Source: Sphingomonas sp. 3P27F8
Lineage (GTDB): Bacteria; Pseudomonadota; Alphaproteobacteria; Sphingomonadales; Sphingomonadaceae
Direction of reading: 5' to 3'
DNA length: 64,000 bases
Assembly: GCF_005502745.1 (NCBI RefSeq)
Contig: NZ_SCNL01000005.1
Span: 124,001-188,000 of the forward strand
The notes under the pieces are model-generated. The model made no database searches and was not told the DNA's origin. It worked only from the letters and a program-made list of their open reading frames with translations. The translations under genes and the position numbers were made by a program. Below are positions 1 to 7,735 of the stretch, one piece after another (within the stretch, counting starts at the first letter, position 1; every line of letters starts with the position of its first letter).

Positions 1-1
1 G

Positions 2-232
2 CTGCTCGCCGCGATGGGGTGGCTTGCCGAAGGTGATGCGGCCCTAGACATTGCCGCGTCCGGTGAGCGCCTCGCGGTTGCTAGCCTACCAATGAGCTTC
101 GAGTTCCCGGTCAGCTTCGCCGCGGAAGAGGACCGCCGAGCCGAGGAAGACGAGGGAGGCCAGATAACCCTGTCAGAGGACTTCGAAACGGCCTTCGACC
201 GGGATGAGATGCCGGAGGAGGCCGACGCATGA
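2..232 (+). CDS. C-terminal fragment of a gene upstream of the short Argonaute (truncated by the window edge)
   Basis: The reading frame is open from base 2 and ends at 232, so only about the last 76 residues are visible. An internal ATG at 14 is unlikely to be the true start. The visible tail is very acidic (runs such as AEEDRRAEEDEGG) and shows no motif that I recognise. Its stop overlaps the ATG of the Argonaute gene by four bases (ATGA), so the two are almost certainly one translationally coupled operon. In known short-Argonaute systems the coupled gene encodes an APAZ protein fused to an effector such as SIR2, TIR or a nuclease. That role is inferred from position only, because the effector part lies outside the window. 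Confidence 0.6.
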   Translation: MLAAMGWLAEGDAALDIAASGERLAVASLPMSFEFPVSFAAEEDRRAEEDEGGQITLSEDFETAFDRDEMPEEADA

Positions 233-1764
233 GCATCCTCACGCATCGCATCGCCGAACCTTTGCTCGAGTTCGGTCACGGGCAGCAGATGGAAGCGCCA
301 AAAGATGGGCTCTTCCTCTTCGGGCCACTCGAGGGTCCCGATGGCCGCTCCCAGGTACGCCTGGGCGTCATCGGGACGGAGAGCGGTGTCGGCCTATCCC
401 GCCGCTGGTTAGAGCGGATCAGCCTGCATATACCCGGCAAGGTCGATGCAAAGGGCAAGCCCGTCCTATGGGCACCCGCATGGCCAGGGTTCGAGGCCTG
501 CTTCGGCATCGTACTGCCAACCCGCGGCATGGTCGAGCTAGCGCTCAAGAGCGGCGACATCGATCATTGCATCAAGAAGAACAATCGCGCCGACGCGGTC
601 CGCTCCACGGTGCTGCTGTTCGCCGACGCGATACGCGCGCACATCCGCGCTGAGGAGCGCCGTCCCGACGTCTGGCTCGTTGTGGTTCCGGACGTCGTCT
701 ATCGCTACGGACGTCCCCAAGTAGCACCACCGCCCAAAGACGAGCGCACTCCCTCCGACATCACGAGCTTTAAAGACGCCAAACGCTTCTTCCAGATGGG
801 TGGTGACCTATTCCCAGACACGGTGCGGGATGCCGAGACCTACCTGTTCTCGAGCAATTTCCACCACCAGTTGAAAGCCGAGTTGCTGCAGGACGGCGTC
901 GTCCTTCAACTGATCCTCGAAAGCACGTTGGTTGATCGCAACCTCAACATCGCCAACGACCGCCGGCTTGGCCTCCAGGACGAGGCCACGGTTGCATGGA
1001 ACTTCTGCACCACGCTCTACTTCAAGATGGACGCCAAGCCGTGGGCGCTGGCCCATGTCCGGCCTGGCGTGTGCTACGTCGGACTGGTGTTCAAGAACGA
1101 CGACACGCCTGCGGCAACGGGCGAGGCCTGTTGCGCCGCGCAGATGTTCCTCAACTCAGGCGACGGCCTTGTCTTCCGCGGCGCCCTCGGCCCTTGGTAT
1201 TCCGACGAGCGCAAAGAGTATCATCTGTCGAGGAGCGCGGCGGCGAATTTGATGACCTCGGTGGTCGAGGGCTATAAGCTCAAGCACGGCAAGCCACCTA
1301 ACCAGCTGTTCATTCATGGGCGGCACCGCTTTTCCGACGATGAGTGGGACGGCTTTTGCAGCGCAGTGCCCACTGAAACACAGCTGGTAGGCGTCAGGAT
1401 CAAGCAGCTCGATGATGTTCGGCTGTTCCGCCCCTCTGCGTCGACACCAGTCCTGCGCGGCACGGCTCTTACCGTGGGTGACTGGTCAGGTTACCTTTGG
1501 GCGCGGGGGTTCGTGCCTCGACTTGCAGGGTATCAAGGATTCGAGACACCCAAGCCGCTCACCGTCGACGTGACGCATGGCGAAGGCGACATCGTAGAGG
1601 TGCTCGGTGACATTCTTGCGCTCACCAAGGTCAACTACAACGCCTGCGATTTCGCTAGCGCCCTTCCCGTGACGCTCAAGTTCGCCGATCGGGTGGGTGA
1701 GATCCTGATGGCGTCGCCACATACCGTTATCGCACCGCCGCTGCCGTTCCGGCACTACATCTGA
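229..1764 (+). CDS. Short prokaryotic Argonaute (MID-PIWI), predicted catalytically inactive
   Basis: The protein has 511 residues, the usual size of short pAgos, which carry only MID and PIWI domains. The N-terminus (EPLLEFGHG, then KDGLFLFGP) resembles the conserved start of these proteins. The middle (FHHQLKAELL and ILESTL, about residues 205-230) fits the MID guide-end pocket region. The C-terminal half is PIWI-like: YVGLVFK, then LFIHGRHRFSDDEW, and at the end LTKVNYNACD and PVTLKFADRVGEIL. At the expected DEDX positions there is no aspartate after YVGL, and the third acid is replaced in LFIHGR, so slicing is unlikely. Known short pAgos bind guide RNA, sense invader DNA and activate a partner effector that depletes NAD or degrades nucleic acid. 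The family call rests on my reading of motifs. The neighbouring effector is cut off by the window edge. Confidence 0.85.
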   Translation: MSILTHRIAEPLLEFGHGQQMEAPKDGLFLFGPLEGPDGRSQVRLGVIGTESGVGLSRRWLERISLHIPGKVDAKGKPVLWAPAWPGFEACFGIVLPTRGMVELALKSGDIDHCIKKNNRADAVRSTVLLFADAIRAHIRAEERRPDVWLVVVPDVVYRYGRPQVAPPPKDERTPSDITSFKDAKRFFQMGGDLFPDTVRDAETYLFSSNFHHQLKAELLQDGVVLQLILESTLVDRNLNIANDRRLGLQDEATVAWNFCTTLYFKMDAKPWALAHVRPGVCYVGLVFKNDDTPAATGEACCAAQMFLNSGDGLVFRGALGPWYSDERKEYHLSRSAAANLMTSVVEGYKLKHGKPPNQLFIHGRHRFSDDEWDGFCSAVPTETQLVGVRIKQLDDVRLFRPSASTPVLRGTALTVGDWSGYLWARGFVPRLAGYQGFETPKPLTVDVTHGEGDIVEVLGDILALTKVNYNACDFASALPVTLKFADRVGEILMASPHTVIAPPLPFRHYI

Positions 1765-1820
1765 TCCCATGAGCGCCGACCGAGGCTGAGGGAGATCGAG
1801 CGCGAGGCGGAGACGCTGCG

Positions 1821-1892
1821 GTCCACCAATTTAGGTACATATCCGCTGTTTCGGGTGCGTGCCGCCGGGTGGATGCTGTCCACCATTTCAGG
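1821..1892. repeat. Pair of 15-bp imperfect direct repeats at the start of the recombinase gene
   Basis: GTCCACCAATTTAGG at 1821-1835 and GTCCACCATTTCAGG at 1878-1892 match at 13 of 15 positions and stand 57 bp apart. The second copy lies inside the annotated N-terminus of the recombinase. They could be recombinase arm or core sites, or the remnant of an insertion end. Nothing in the sequence decides between these. Confidence 0.4.
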
Positions 1893-3016
1893 GAAACCTA
1901 CAGGCAGATTCGCGGAAAGAAGTTTCCGAAATCCGGCAACTCGTTTCCGAACTGGCCCGCCTCGTGCAAGACCCGACCGACCCCGAATCGCTGCCGACCT
2001 CGCGCGCGCTCGTCATCGTCGAGCCGGCGGAGCTGGTGCCGGTCGCGACCCATCTGGCGCTACGGCCGACGCCGACGCTGCCCGGGATCGTCGACCTCGA
2101 GACCGAGCGCGCCGACGCCTATGCGCGCGCCGCGCGCGCCGACAACACGCACCGGGCCTATGCCGCAGACTGGACGATCTTCACGACCTGGTGCGCGGAG
2201 CGTGGTGAACGTCCGCTGCCGGCGTCGGCCGAGCTGGTGCGGCGCTTCGTTGCTTGGGAGGCCGACCGCGGCCGCTCGCCGGCGACGATCGAGCGCCGCG
2301 TTGCGGCGATCGGTCATTATCACCGCGCCGAAAACTTTGTCGCGCCGACCGCGCTGCCCGATGCCGGCAGACTGCGCGAGACGATGGCAGGAATCCGCAA
2401 CAGCCGCGGCGGTAAGAAGACGCGCAAGCGCGCGGCCGACGCCGCCATCCTCGAAGCGATGCTCGGCACCTTTCCCGGTGAGGGCCTGCGCGCGCTGCGC
2501 GATCGGGCGGTGCTGGCAATTGGGATGGCGGCGGCGCTCCGCCGCTCCGAGCTGGTAGCGCTCACCGTCGATGTCATCGAGCTCGTGCCCGAGGGCCTGC
2601 GCATCATCATCGGGCGGTCGAAGACCGACCAGGGGCAGGAGGGCGCGGAAGTGGCGGTGCTTGAAGGGTCGCGGCTGCGGCCCAAGGCGCATCTGCTCGC
2701 GTGGATGGGGGCGGCCGGGCATGACGGCGGTCCGTTGTTCCGACGACTAACCCGAGGCGATGAGCTGACAGACGACGGGATGAGCGATCGGGCGGTTGCG
2801 CGGCTGGTCCAGGCCGCGGCGCGCAAGGCCGGGCTGGACGAGCGCCAGTTCGCCGGCCACTCGCTACGTGCTGGCTTCCTGACCGAGAGCGCTGCGCGAG
2901 GCGCGACGATCTTCAAGATGCAGGAGGTCAGCCGTCACAAGACGGTGCAGATCCTGTCAGAGTACGTGCGCTCGGCCGAGCGGTTTAGGCATCACGCCGG
3001 TGCGGGCTTCCTATAG
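1859..3016 (+). CDS. Tyrosine recombinase / phage-type integrase
   Basis: This 385-residue protein has a SAM-like core-binding domain at about residues 80-165 (DNTHRAYAADWTIFTTWC) and a catalytic domain after it. The catalytic set is visible: Arg in AALRRSELVAL (about 229), HSLR (about 332), His in SRHKTVQ and the nucleophile Tyr in LSEYVRS (about 369). Such enzymes integrate or excise mobile DNA or resolve multimers. The GTG at 1859 is a poor start, with no clear ribosome binding site, and the first 15 residues (MPPGGCCPPFQG) do not look like a normal N-terminus. A repeat lies just inside it, so the true 5' end may have been replaced by a rearrangement or the start may lie downstream. It could belong to the mobile element or to the defence locus on its left. 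Confidence 0.85.
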   Translation: MPPGGCCPPFQGNLQADSRKEVSEIRQLVSELARLVQDPTDPESLPTSRALVIVEPAELVPVATHLALRPTPTLPGIVDLETERADAYARAARADNTHRAYAADWTIFTTWCAERGERPLPASAELVRRFVAWEADRGRSPATIERRVAAIGHYHRAENFVAPTALPDAGRLRETMAGIRNSRGGKKTRKRAADAAILEAMLGTFPGEGLRALRDRAVLAIGMAAALRRSELVALTVDVIELVPEGLRIIIGRSKTDQGQEGAEVAVLEGSRLRPKAHLLAWMGAAGHDGGPLFRRLTRGDELTDDGMSDRAVARLVQAAARKAGLDERQFAGHSLRAGFLTESAARGATIFKMQEVSRHKTVQILSEYVRSAERFRHHAGAGFL

Positions 3017-3058
3017 ATGAACCGTCGACCACCGCCACAGTACCGAGCCAGTGCAGCC

Positions 3059-3700
3059 CTAGTAGTGCATGCAAATGGGCGTGGGCATCGGGCTGAACCG
3101 CGTGTCGAGCGAGCGGCACCTGATCGACATCGACGCGCGTCGCGCGTCTGTTCCGCCCGAGCGCCTTACCCATCGAAGCCGGTCAGGCAGTCCGGGATGG
3201 CTGAGCGACGCCGGGGTGAGCATCCTTATCGACAACTCCCCATGCGTGCCGAGCTGCTCGAGGAGCGCAATGCTATGTTCCTCCACGCCATCGGGATCCT
3301 CGAACACCTCCATCGTGTAGCAACCCCGCGCCATGTCGCAGCCGGGCGTGTCCCTGGCAGCGCGTGAGTATGGCTCCGGCCAGCGGCAGACGAGTACCCA
3401 AGGCCACCCCTCTTCCGGCGGCTCGTAGCGGGAGATCAGGACGTTGTCGGAGACCAATGCCGACGGGCGTCTATCGAGGAGGTCAGGCGCGACCGCAGCC
3501 GAGCGTGGTTCATCGAGAAAGCGGTCCAGCTCGGCGCGTTCCTCGTCGGTCTCAAGGATAATTGCATAGTAGCGGCCGAGTGCCAGCCTCTCCCCGCAAT
3601 TTCGGATCGGCATGTCGATCAACATCACGCTCGGCGCGGCGATCATGGGCGAGGCGTAGAACATGCGCTCGCGCGCGAGGGTTTGCGAGAGGCGGTACAT
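3059..3700 (-). CDS. Hypothetical protein
   Basis: The protein has 213 residues, starts at the ATG at 3700 and diverges from the small gene at 3757. I recognise no domain. The first 150 residues have a normal soluble composition (for example RYYAIILETDEERAEL and WPWVLVCRWPEPY). The last 45 residues are rich in Arg, Ser and Pro and look like out-of-frame translation, so the original C-terminus may have been lost by a frameshift or by the junction with the recombinase gene next to it. Function is unknown. Confidence 0.5.
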   Translation of the reverse strand: MYRLSQTLARERMFYASPMIAAPSVMLIDMPIRNCGERLALGRYYAIILETDEERAELDRFLDEPRSAAVAPDLLDRRPSALVSDNVLISRYEPPEEGWPWVLVCRWPEPYSRAARDTPGCDMARGCYTMEVFEDPDGVEEHSIALLEQLGTHGELSIRMLTPASLSHPGLPDRLRWVRRSGGTDARRASMSIRCRSLDTRFSPMPTPICMHY

Positions 3701-3756
3701 GGTGCTGATCGGCCGTTCCCAGTTTACCTGTGCGATCGGGACGATATGGTCGCACG

Positions 3757-3915
3757 ATGACCGAGAGCGAGCAACTCTCCCCGGAGCAATGGCGCGAGCG
3801 GATTCAATCGCTTGGCGACCGTGAGGTGGTCGCGCTGTACGAGCGGGAGGAAGGTCGCGGGCCGATTACCGACGTCGCCGCCAGCGAGATGGAGCCACGC
3901 AACCTAGATTACTAA
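3757..3915 (+). CDS. Small hypothetical protein (52 aa)
   Basis: I chose the ATG at 3757 (MTESEQLSPEQWRERIQSL) over an upstream GTG at 3730 because the protein sequence becomes normal from there. The product is acidic, soluble and probably helical, with no cysteines or membrane segment. It diverges from the hypothetical gene at 3059-3700, with 56 bp between the two starts. I do not know its function. Confidence 0.5.
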   Translation: MTESEQLSPEQWRERIQSLGDREVVALYEREEGRGPITDVAASEMEPRNLDY

Positions 3916-4689
3916 GCCGCCTAGCGGCTACCGTCCGAGTGCCGCCTGTCCTTCCGAAGCACGCTCGGCCGCGGTCGCATCGAACATTGGGACGATACCG
4001 CACTGCGTCGCTGCTGTTCGCAACATAGATTCTTGTTGGCCTAGCGCACCTTACTTCCTAGAACCCCGGAAGCATGGGGGAAAATGGCCATCTCGAACTG
4101 CTCCGCTTAGTCGGAGAAGCGCTCTATGGCGAGCGATGGCAGGCGCCTATCGCCGGCGATCTCGTGCGCGCTCACCTCACGGAGGTTCGCACGGGGCGCC
4201 TCAAGGCGGCTGGGCAAGGCGTCCACCTACCTGTCGAGCCTAGCCAAGTGAGCCGTCTTCACTGAGCCGCCCATAGACTGTGCGTATTGCCCATGCGGCT
4301 GATGCTTGCGATTAGTTTCGGGTTGGTTCTCGATGATCGTCTAGGGATGGACGCAATCAGGCCGGTTCTTCGATGTGCCAAGGCGCCTGGAGATGACCAC
4401 TTCCGCAAGCTGTGGGTCGTGCCGGAGAAGACATCTAATGTAGCATCTTGGCATTGCTGCTCGTACGAACCAATTGCCTAATGCACCGAGCCGATTGGAA
4501 GCTGAGCCAAAGCATCGGTGACGAGGCTCCAACGATCCATGCCCGCTCTTTGCCCGTCCGATCGGAGCCCCGTCATATAGTCCTCAGCCTAGGCGAGCGC
4601 TTCGCCGGCACCCAGGTCGGCGATCAGATCGAACGCGATTCCCCATGCCTCTTCTCGGTCGGCCGCCATCTGGCTCGTCATGTTGAAGC
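3916..4689. other. Gene-poor stretch, probably decayed DNA
   Basis: No reading frame here has convincing protein composition. The only recognisable piece is a possible helix-turn-helix gene remnant at 4074-4265. The base composition looks less GC-rich than in the neighbouring genes. I see no tRNA, strong hairpin or repeat in it. Confidence 0.5.
4074..4265 (+). pseudogene. Possible remnant of a small helix-turn-helix protein gene
   Basis: The first half reads HLELLRLVGEALYGERWQ followed by PIAGDL. This resembles the start of small sphingomonad DNA-binding proteins in which a helix-turn-helix follows. Here the expected recognition helix is replaced by unrelated sequence and the frame stops at 63 codons. 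It is most likely a decayed gene. The similarity is from memory and is weak. Confidence 0.3.
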
Positions 4690-5085
4690 TCAATCGTCTG
4701 GAGGGATGAAGTCCGGCCAGCAACCGTCAGACTCTGTGCCCTGCGAAGGCAGTGCCGGTCGCTCAGGCGGCAGCATCGGAGTCTCGCCACCGAAGGCGAT
4801 CCGGATCGCAGCGCCAACCTGCGTCGCCGCTTGGAAGATCGCCTTCAGTTCGCGTCCGCTGCGCAACATCCCGCCGATCCACGGCGCGCGGTCTGCGGTC
4901 AAATAGCCGATCTGAATGCCGCGAGTGCTAAAGACAGCAATCGCATGCGGATCGACCGGGTTCTTCGGCTCCGGCAGGAGGTCTACAGGCTCCCCTGGCA
5001 CACAGAGCAGGATCTCGAACCGGCGATTGCCACCATCGGCATTCGGATGGTTTGCACCGACGACGTGCAAGCTCATCTGCTTCAT
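4690..5085 (-). CDS. HIRAN-domain protein
   Basis: The protein is about 131 residues if it starts at the ATG at 5085 (MKQMSLHVVGANHPN). The frame extends up to 5133, so a start overlapping the end of the S24 gene is possible. A HIRAN domain spans most of it: HVVGANHPN, EILLCVPGEPV, PEPKNPVDPHAIAVF and IGYLTADRAPW. HIRAN domains are found fused to or encoded near DNA repair helicases and nucleases, and some bind DNA 3' ends. The gene follows the S24 repressor gene on the same strand, separated by 23 bp or overlapping it, so the two are probably co-transcribed. Confidence 0.75.
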   Translation of the reverse strand: MKQMSLHVVGANHPNADGGNRRFEILLCVPGEPVDLLPEPKNPVDPHAIAVFSTRGIQIGYLTADRAPWIGGMLRSGRELKAIFQAATQVGAAIRIAFGGETPMLPPERPALPSQGTESDGCWPDFIPPDD

Positions 5086-5108
5086 AGCCCTGCGACCGCC
5101 AGCAATCG

Positions 5109-5762
5109 TCAGCTCAGCGTCCGCCCGAACCACAGAACCCGCCCGACGATGTCGATGCGGCTGGGTTCGATATTCTGCCAGCTTGGATAATCAGGGTTGT
5201 CGCTCTTGATCGTGATACCCCGCCCCGCCGGCTGCCGCGCGAGCCGCTTGACCATCAGACTGTCGTCGAGGCGCAGCACGTAGATGCCGTCGCGCAGCCG
5301 GCCGACACCATCCCTGCGATCGACGAGGACATCATCACCGTCCGCCAACGTCGGCGCCATGGAATCGCCCTTGACCTGGATGATCGAAAGGCCGTCAGCC
5401 GACCCCTTGGTGCGCTCGCGCAGCCAGCGCGGATCAAAGCCGATCGACGTGCGTCGCGCCTCGCCGAAGTCGGCCGCGCCATAGCCGGCCGACGCATAGA
5501 CATCGAGCACCGGAACCTGCTGCAGCGTGGGCTTCTCCCACTCCTGCGGACCGCCGAGCAGCGTCTCCTTGACGCCGAGATACGCGGCCAAGGTCCGGCG
5601 GTCCTGCTCGGCAAGCTGCTTGGGCGTGCCGCGCTTGATGAACTGCTGGATATAGGCGGGATTGCGCCCGATCAGCCGGGACAGCCCGGCATAATCCTCA
5701 CGGCGCTCCTCGATCAGGCGCTGCAGCGCCTCGCGCGGATGTTCGATCGTCGGGACCATCAT
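5109..5762 (-). CDS. S24 / LexA-like repressor with self-cleavage domain
   Basis: The protein has 217 residues from the ATG at 5762, which has AGGA eight bases upstream. The upstream extension of the frame has no natural composition. The N-terminal 70 residues form a helix-turn-helix-like domain (YAGLSRLIGRNPAYIQQFIK). The C-terminal S24 peptidase domain shows the nucleophile Ser in VKGDSMAPTL (about 134) and the general base Lys in LMVKRLA (about 172). An SAGYG segment before it could hold the Ala-Gly cleavage site. Such repressors cleave themselves on RecA filaments during DNA damage. The gene diverges from a 60-residue gene, with an exact LexA-type box between them, so it may be controlled by host LexA, by itself, or both. 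Confidence 0.85.
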   Translation of the reverse strand: MMVPTIEHPREALQRLIEERREDYAGLSRLIGRNPAYIQQFIKRGTPKQLAEQDRRTLAAYLGVKETLLGGPQEWEKPTLQQVPVLDVYASAGYGAADFGEARRTSIGFDPRWLRERTKGSADGLSIIQVKGDSMAPTLADGDDVLVDRRDGVGRLRDGIYVLRLDDSLMVKRLARQPAGRGITIKSDNPDYPSWQNIEPSRIDIVGRVLWFGRTLS

Positions 5763-5796
5763 AGGGGATTTCCTATCGCACCTGGTGTGCCGTATA

Positions 5797-5811
5797 GAAC
5801 ATAACGGGAAC
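5797..5811. promoter_or_regulatory. Exact alphaproteobacterial LexA (SOS) box
   Basis: GAAC ATAACGG GAAC matches the GAAC-N7-GAAC (GTTC-N7-GTTC) consensus of alphaproteobacterial LexA exactly. It lies 34 bp upstream of the S24 repressor start on the minus strand and 21 bp upstream of the small gene at 5833, so it could control both. Confidence 0.75.
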
Positions 5812-5832
5812 GACGTAAAGCGAGTCGGCGTG

Positions 5833-6015
5833 ATGGATGGAGAATTGCTGCCCAGGATCGAGCTTTTGCTCGCCCGCGTTGGCCTGAGCGCAACCCGCTT
5901 CGGGCGCATTGTCGTCCATGATCCGCGCTTCGTATTCGACTTGCGAGCGGGCCGACGGCCACGCCGCCGGGTTCACGCGCGCGTTCACGCCTACCTCGCC
6001 GAGCATGGCGTGTGA
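5833..6015 (+). CDS. Small conserved protein (60 aa), possible DNA-binding
   Basis: I start it at the ATG at 5833; the frame extends back to 5785 but that part crosses the SOS box. The protein reads LLPRIELLLARVGLSATRF, then VVHDPRFVFDLRAGR and an Arg-rich end. This helical pattern (TRFGR, DPR, DLRAGR) is one I associate with small alphaproteobacterial proteins of helix-turn-helix type. It diverges from the S24 repressor and overlies a promoter with a LexA box, so it may be SOS-regulated. Its exact function is unknown. Confidence 0.6.
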   Translation: MDGELLPRIELLLARVGLSATRFGRIVVHDPRFVFDLRAGRRPRRRVHARVHAYLAEHGV

Positions 6016-6040
6016 CCGCAGCCGGCATGTAGGAACCTTC

Positions 6041-6652
6041 TCACAACCGACTGGCACGCCAGAGCGCCAACACTTTGCGCACATAAGCCGGCGTCTCGGC
6101 ATTTGACGGTACGCCGCCGGCGCGCGCAACCGCCCCCGGTCCAGCATTATAGGCGGCGAGCGCCAGTGTGACCGATCCGAACCGATCGAGCATCAGGCGC
6201 AAGAAGCGCGCACCGCCGTCGACATTTGAACGCGGGTCAAACGGATTAAGGACGCCGAGTGCCCGAGCGGTGGCGGGCATCAGCTGGGCCAGGCCGATCG
6301 CGCCGGCGCTGCTGATGACGCGAGGTTGGTACGCCGACTCGGTCGCGACCAGAGCGTCGAGTAATCCCTCGGGTAGTGCATGGCGTATTTCCGCCGCGCG
6401 GATGAAGGCGAGGAATGCGTCACGACCCGGCAGGCGCGCGCTCGCGGGGACTGGCGTGGCCGTTGCCGACTTGTCGTTTGGCGGGAGCACCGCCGGAGTA
6501 TCCGGCGCACGGCTCCGATGCTCCACCAGCTGGAACACGGTCGACGCAAACGACTGATGGTCCGCAGCAGCGTCTTGCGATTGTGCCGCCGCCGGAACCG
6601 CCCAGCCGAGCGCCAGCGTCGAGATGGTGAGGAAGAGTGGTCGGATCATCAT
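6041..6652 (-). CDS. Lytic transglycosylase (SLT family), conjugation-type
   Basis: This 203-residue protein starts with a signal peptide (MIRPLFLTISTLALG...AAAQS), so it is periplasmic. The SLT domain fills the C-terminal half: catalytic Glu in LVATESAYQP, then AIGLAQLMPATA and LALAAYNAGPG. Such enzymes open peptidoglycan locally for assembly of the transfer channel, like VirB1 or the F plasmid protein encoded by orf169. It is far from the main T4SS operon (52-64 kb) and diverges from the Toprim gene. An exact LexA box lies 37 bp upstream of its start, and beyond that box a TTTCCTACA motif shared with other genes of the element. Confidence 0.9.
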   Translation of the reverse strand: MMIRPLFLTISTLALGWAVPAAAQSQDAAADHQSFASTVFQLVEHRSRAPDTPAVLPPNDKSATATPVPASARLPGRDAFLAFIRAAEIRHALPEGLLDALVATESAYQPRVISSAGAIGLAQLMPATARALGVLNPFDPRSNVDGGARFLRLMLDRFGSVTLALAAYNAGPGAVARAGGVPSNAETPAYVRKVLALWRASRL

Positions 6653-6688
6653 CGCCTCGCATCATGCTTTTCCCTCTTCCTCGAATCG

Positions 6689-6703
6689 GAACATAGTGCG
6701 AAC
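6689..6703. promoter_or_regulatory. Exact alphaproteobacterial LexA (SOS) box
   Basis: GAAC ATAGTGC GAAC matches the GAAC-N7-GAAC consensus exactly. It lies between the divergent lytic transglycosylase gene (start 6652) and the Toprim gene (start 6780), and could repress either. Confidence 0.7.
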
Positions 6704-6710
6704 ATGAAGC

Positions 6711-6719
6711 TGTAGGAAA
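6711..6719 (-). promoter_or_regulatory. TTTCCTACA motif, copy 1
   Basis: Read on the minus strand this is TTTCCTACA within GCACTTTCCTACAG, 58 bp upstream of the lytic transglycosylase start. The same nine bases occur at 18327, 20072 and 21012, each oriented toward a downstream gene start. It may be a shared promoter element or the binding site of an element-encoded regulator. Confidence 0.4.
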
Positions 6720-6779
6720 GTGCCGCGATCCAAGAGGACAGGCGGCGACAGGGGCGCGCCACCAGGATGCAAGAAGCCC

Positions 6780-7667
6780 ATGACCATGCACGATCACCGG
6801 TTCGACAGCGCCGAGACGAGCGGAAGGACCATCGTCGAGGCGCTGGGCGGTCACTGGACGCCAAGGGGCGGTCTTTGCCGCTGTCCCGCCCATACGGACC
6901 GTAGCCCCTCGCTCAGCGTTCGTCCCGGCCGCCGACGGCTCCTGTTCCACTGTTTCGCCGGCTGCTCGACCGTTGAGGTCATGGCAGCGCTCCGACGATT
7001 GCACCTGCCGAGCGCTGTCGCCTGGGCCGACCGAGTGCCAGCCCCTTCCGACGAGCTCGGGCGCGAGCGGGCTCGGCGCCTATGGTCCGAGGCGAGGCCC
7101 GCGGCGGGAACGATCGTCGGCCGCTATCTGGCAGGTCGCGGATTGGCGGTGAGCTCTTCGCTCCGCTTCCATCCGCGCACGCCGCAGGGTCGTGCTCCCC
7201 TCACCCGCTTTGCGCCCGCCATGATTGCAGCGGTCGAGGACGAAACCGGCGTCGTCGCGGTCCACCGCACTTTCCTGCGCTCGGACGGCGCAGGTCTGTC
7301 GCGTCGGCAACCAGTCAAGGCGGCGCTGGGACCGCTAGGCAGCGGACTCGTCCGCCTGGCGCCGCCGGGTGCCGTCCTCGGCCTTGCTGAGGGCATCGAG
7401 ACCGCCTTGTCGGCGCAGCAAATGTTCGGCGTGCCCTGCTGGGCAACGCTGGGCGGCGAGCGCTTCAGGCGCGTCGCGCTTCCAGCCGGCGTTACCGAGA
7501 TCATCCTCTTCCTCGATCATGACAGCGCCGGGCGTCGCGCCGAGGCGATTGCGCGCGAGCGCTTTGGCGATCGCCGGATCGAGGTCCGGTATCCGGAGCA
7601 GCCCGGGTCCGATTGGAACGATGTGCTGCGCCGACCGGCGAAGCAGCCGGTGGCCGACGTCGCCTAG
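6780..7667 (+). CDS. Zinc-finger/Toprim domain protein (primase-like, DUF7146 type)
   Basis: The protein has 295 residues from the ATG at 6780, with AAGAAG upstream; the frame extends to 6720 without natural composition. An N-terminal CHC2-like zinc motif is visible (CRCPAHTD, then FHCFAGC). A C-terminal Toprim fold shows the acidic residues in LGLAEGIETALSA and LFLDHDSAG. Such proteins resemble the DnaG-type primase core and are common on conjugative elements and phages, where they may prime complementary-strand synthesis. It is followed 68 bp later by the methyltransferase-helicase gene and is probably co-transcribed with it. A LexA box lies upstream. Whether it has real primase activity cannot be seen. 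Confidence 0.8.
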   Translation: MTMHDHRFDSAETSGRTIVEALGGHWTPRGGLCRCPAHTDRSPSLSVRPGRRRLLFHCFAGCSTVEVMAALRRLHLPSAVAWADRVPAPSDELGRERARRLWSEARPAAGTIVGRYLAGRGLAVSSSLRFHPRTPQGRAPLTRFAPAMIAAVEDETGVVAVHRTFLRSDGAGLSRRQPVKAALGPLGSGLVRLAPPGAVLGLAEGIETALSAQQMFGVPCWATLGGERFRRVALPAGVTEIILFLDHDSAGRRAEAIARERFGDRRIEVRYPEQPGSDWNDVLRRPAKQPVADVA

Positions 7668-7735
7668 AGAAGAGGCAGGCGGAGCAGTCATGCCCCGATG
7701 ACGGCGCTGGAGCCGGTCGGGCCGGAGTCTCTGCC

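Noticed and set aside
4448..4906. Plus-strand frame of 152 codons opposite the HIRAN gene
   Set aside because: Composition is unnatural and it overlaps the recognised HIRAN gene on the other strand.
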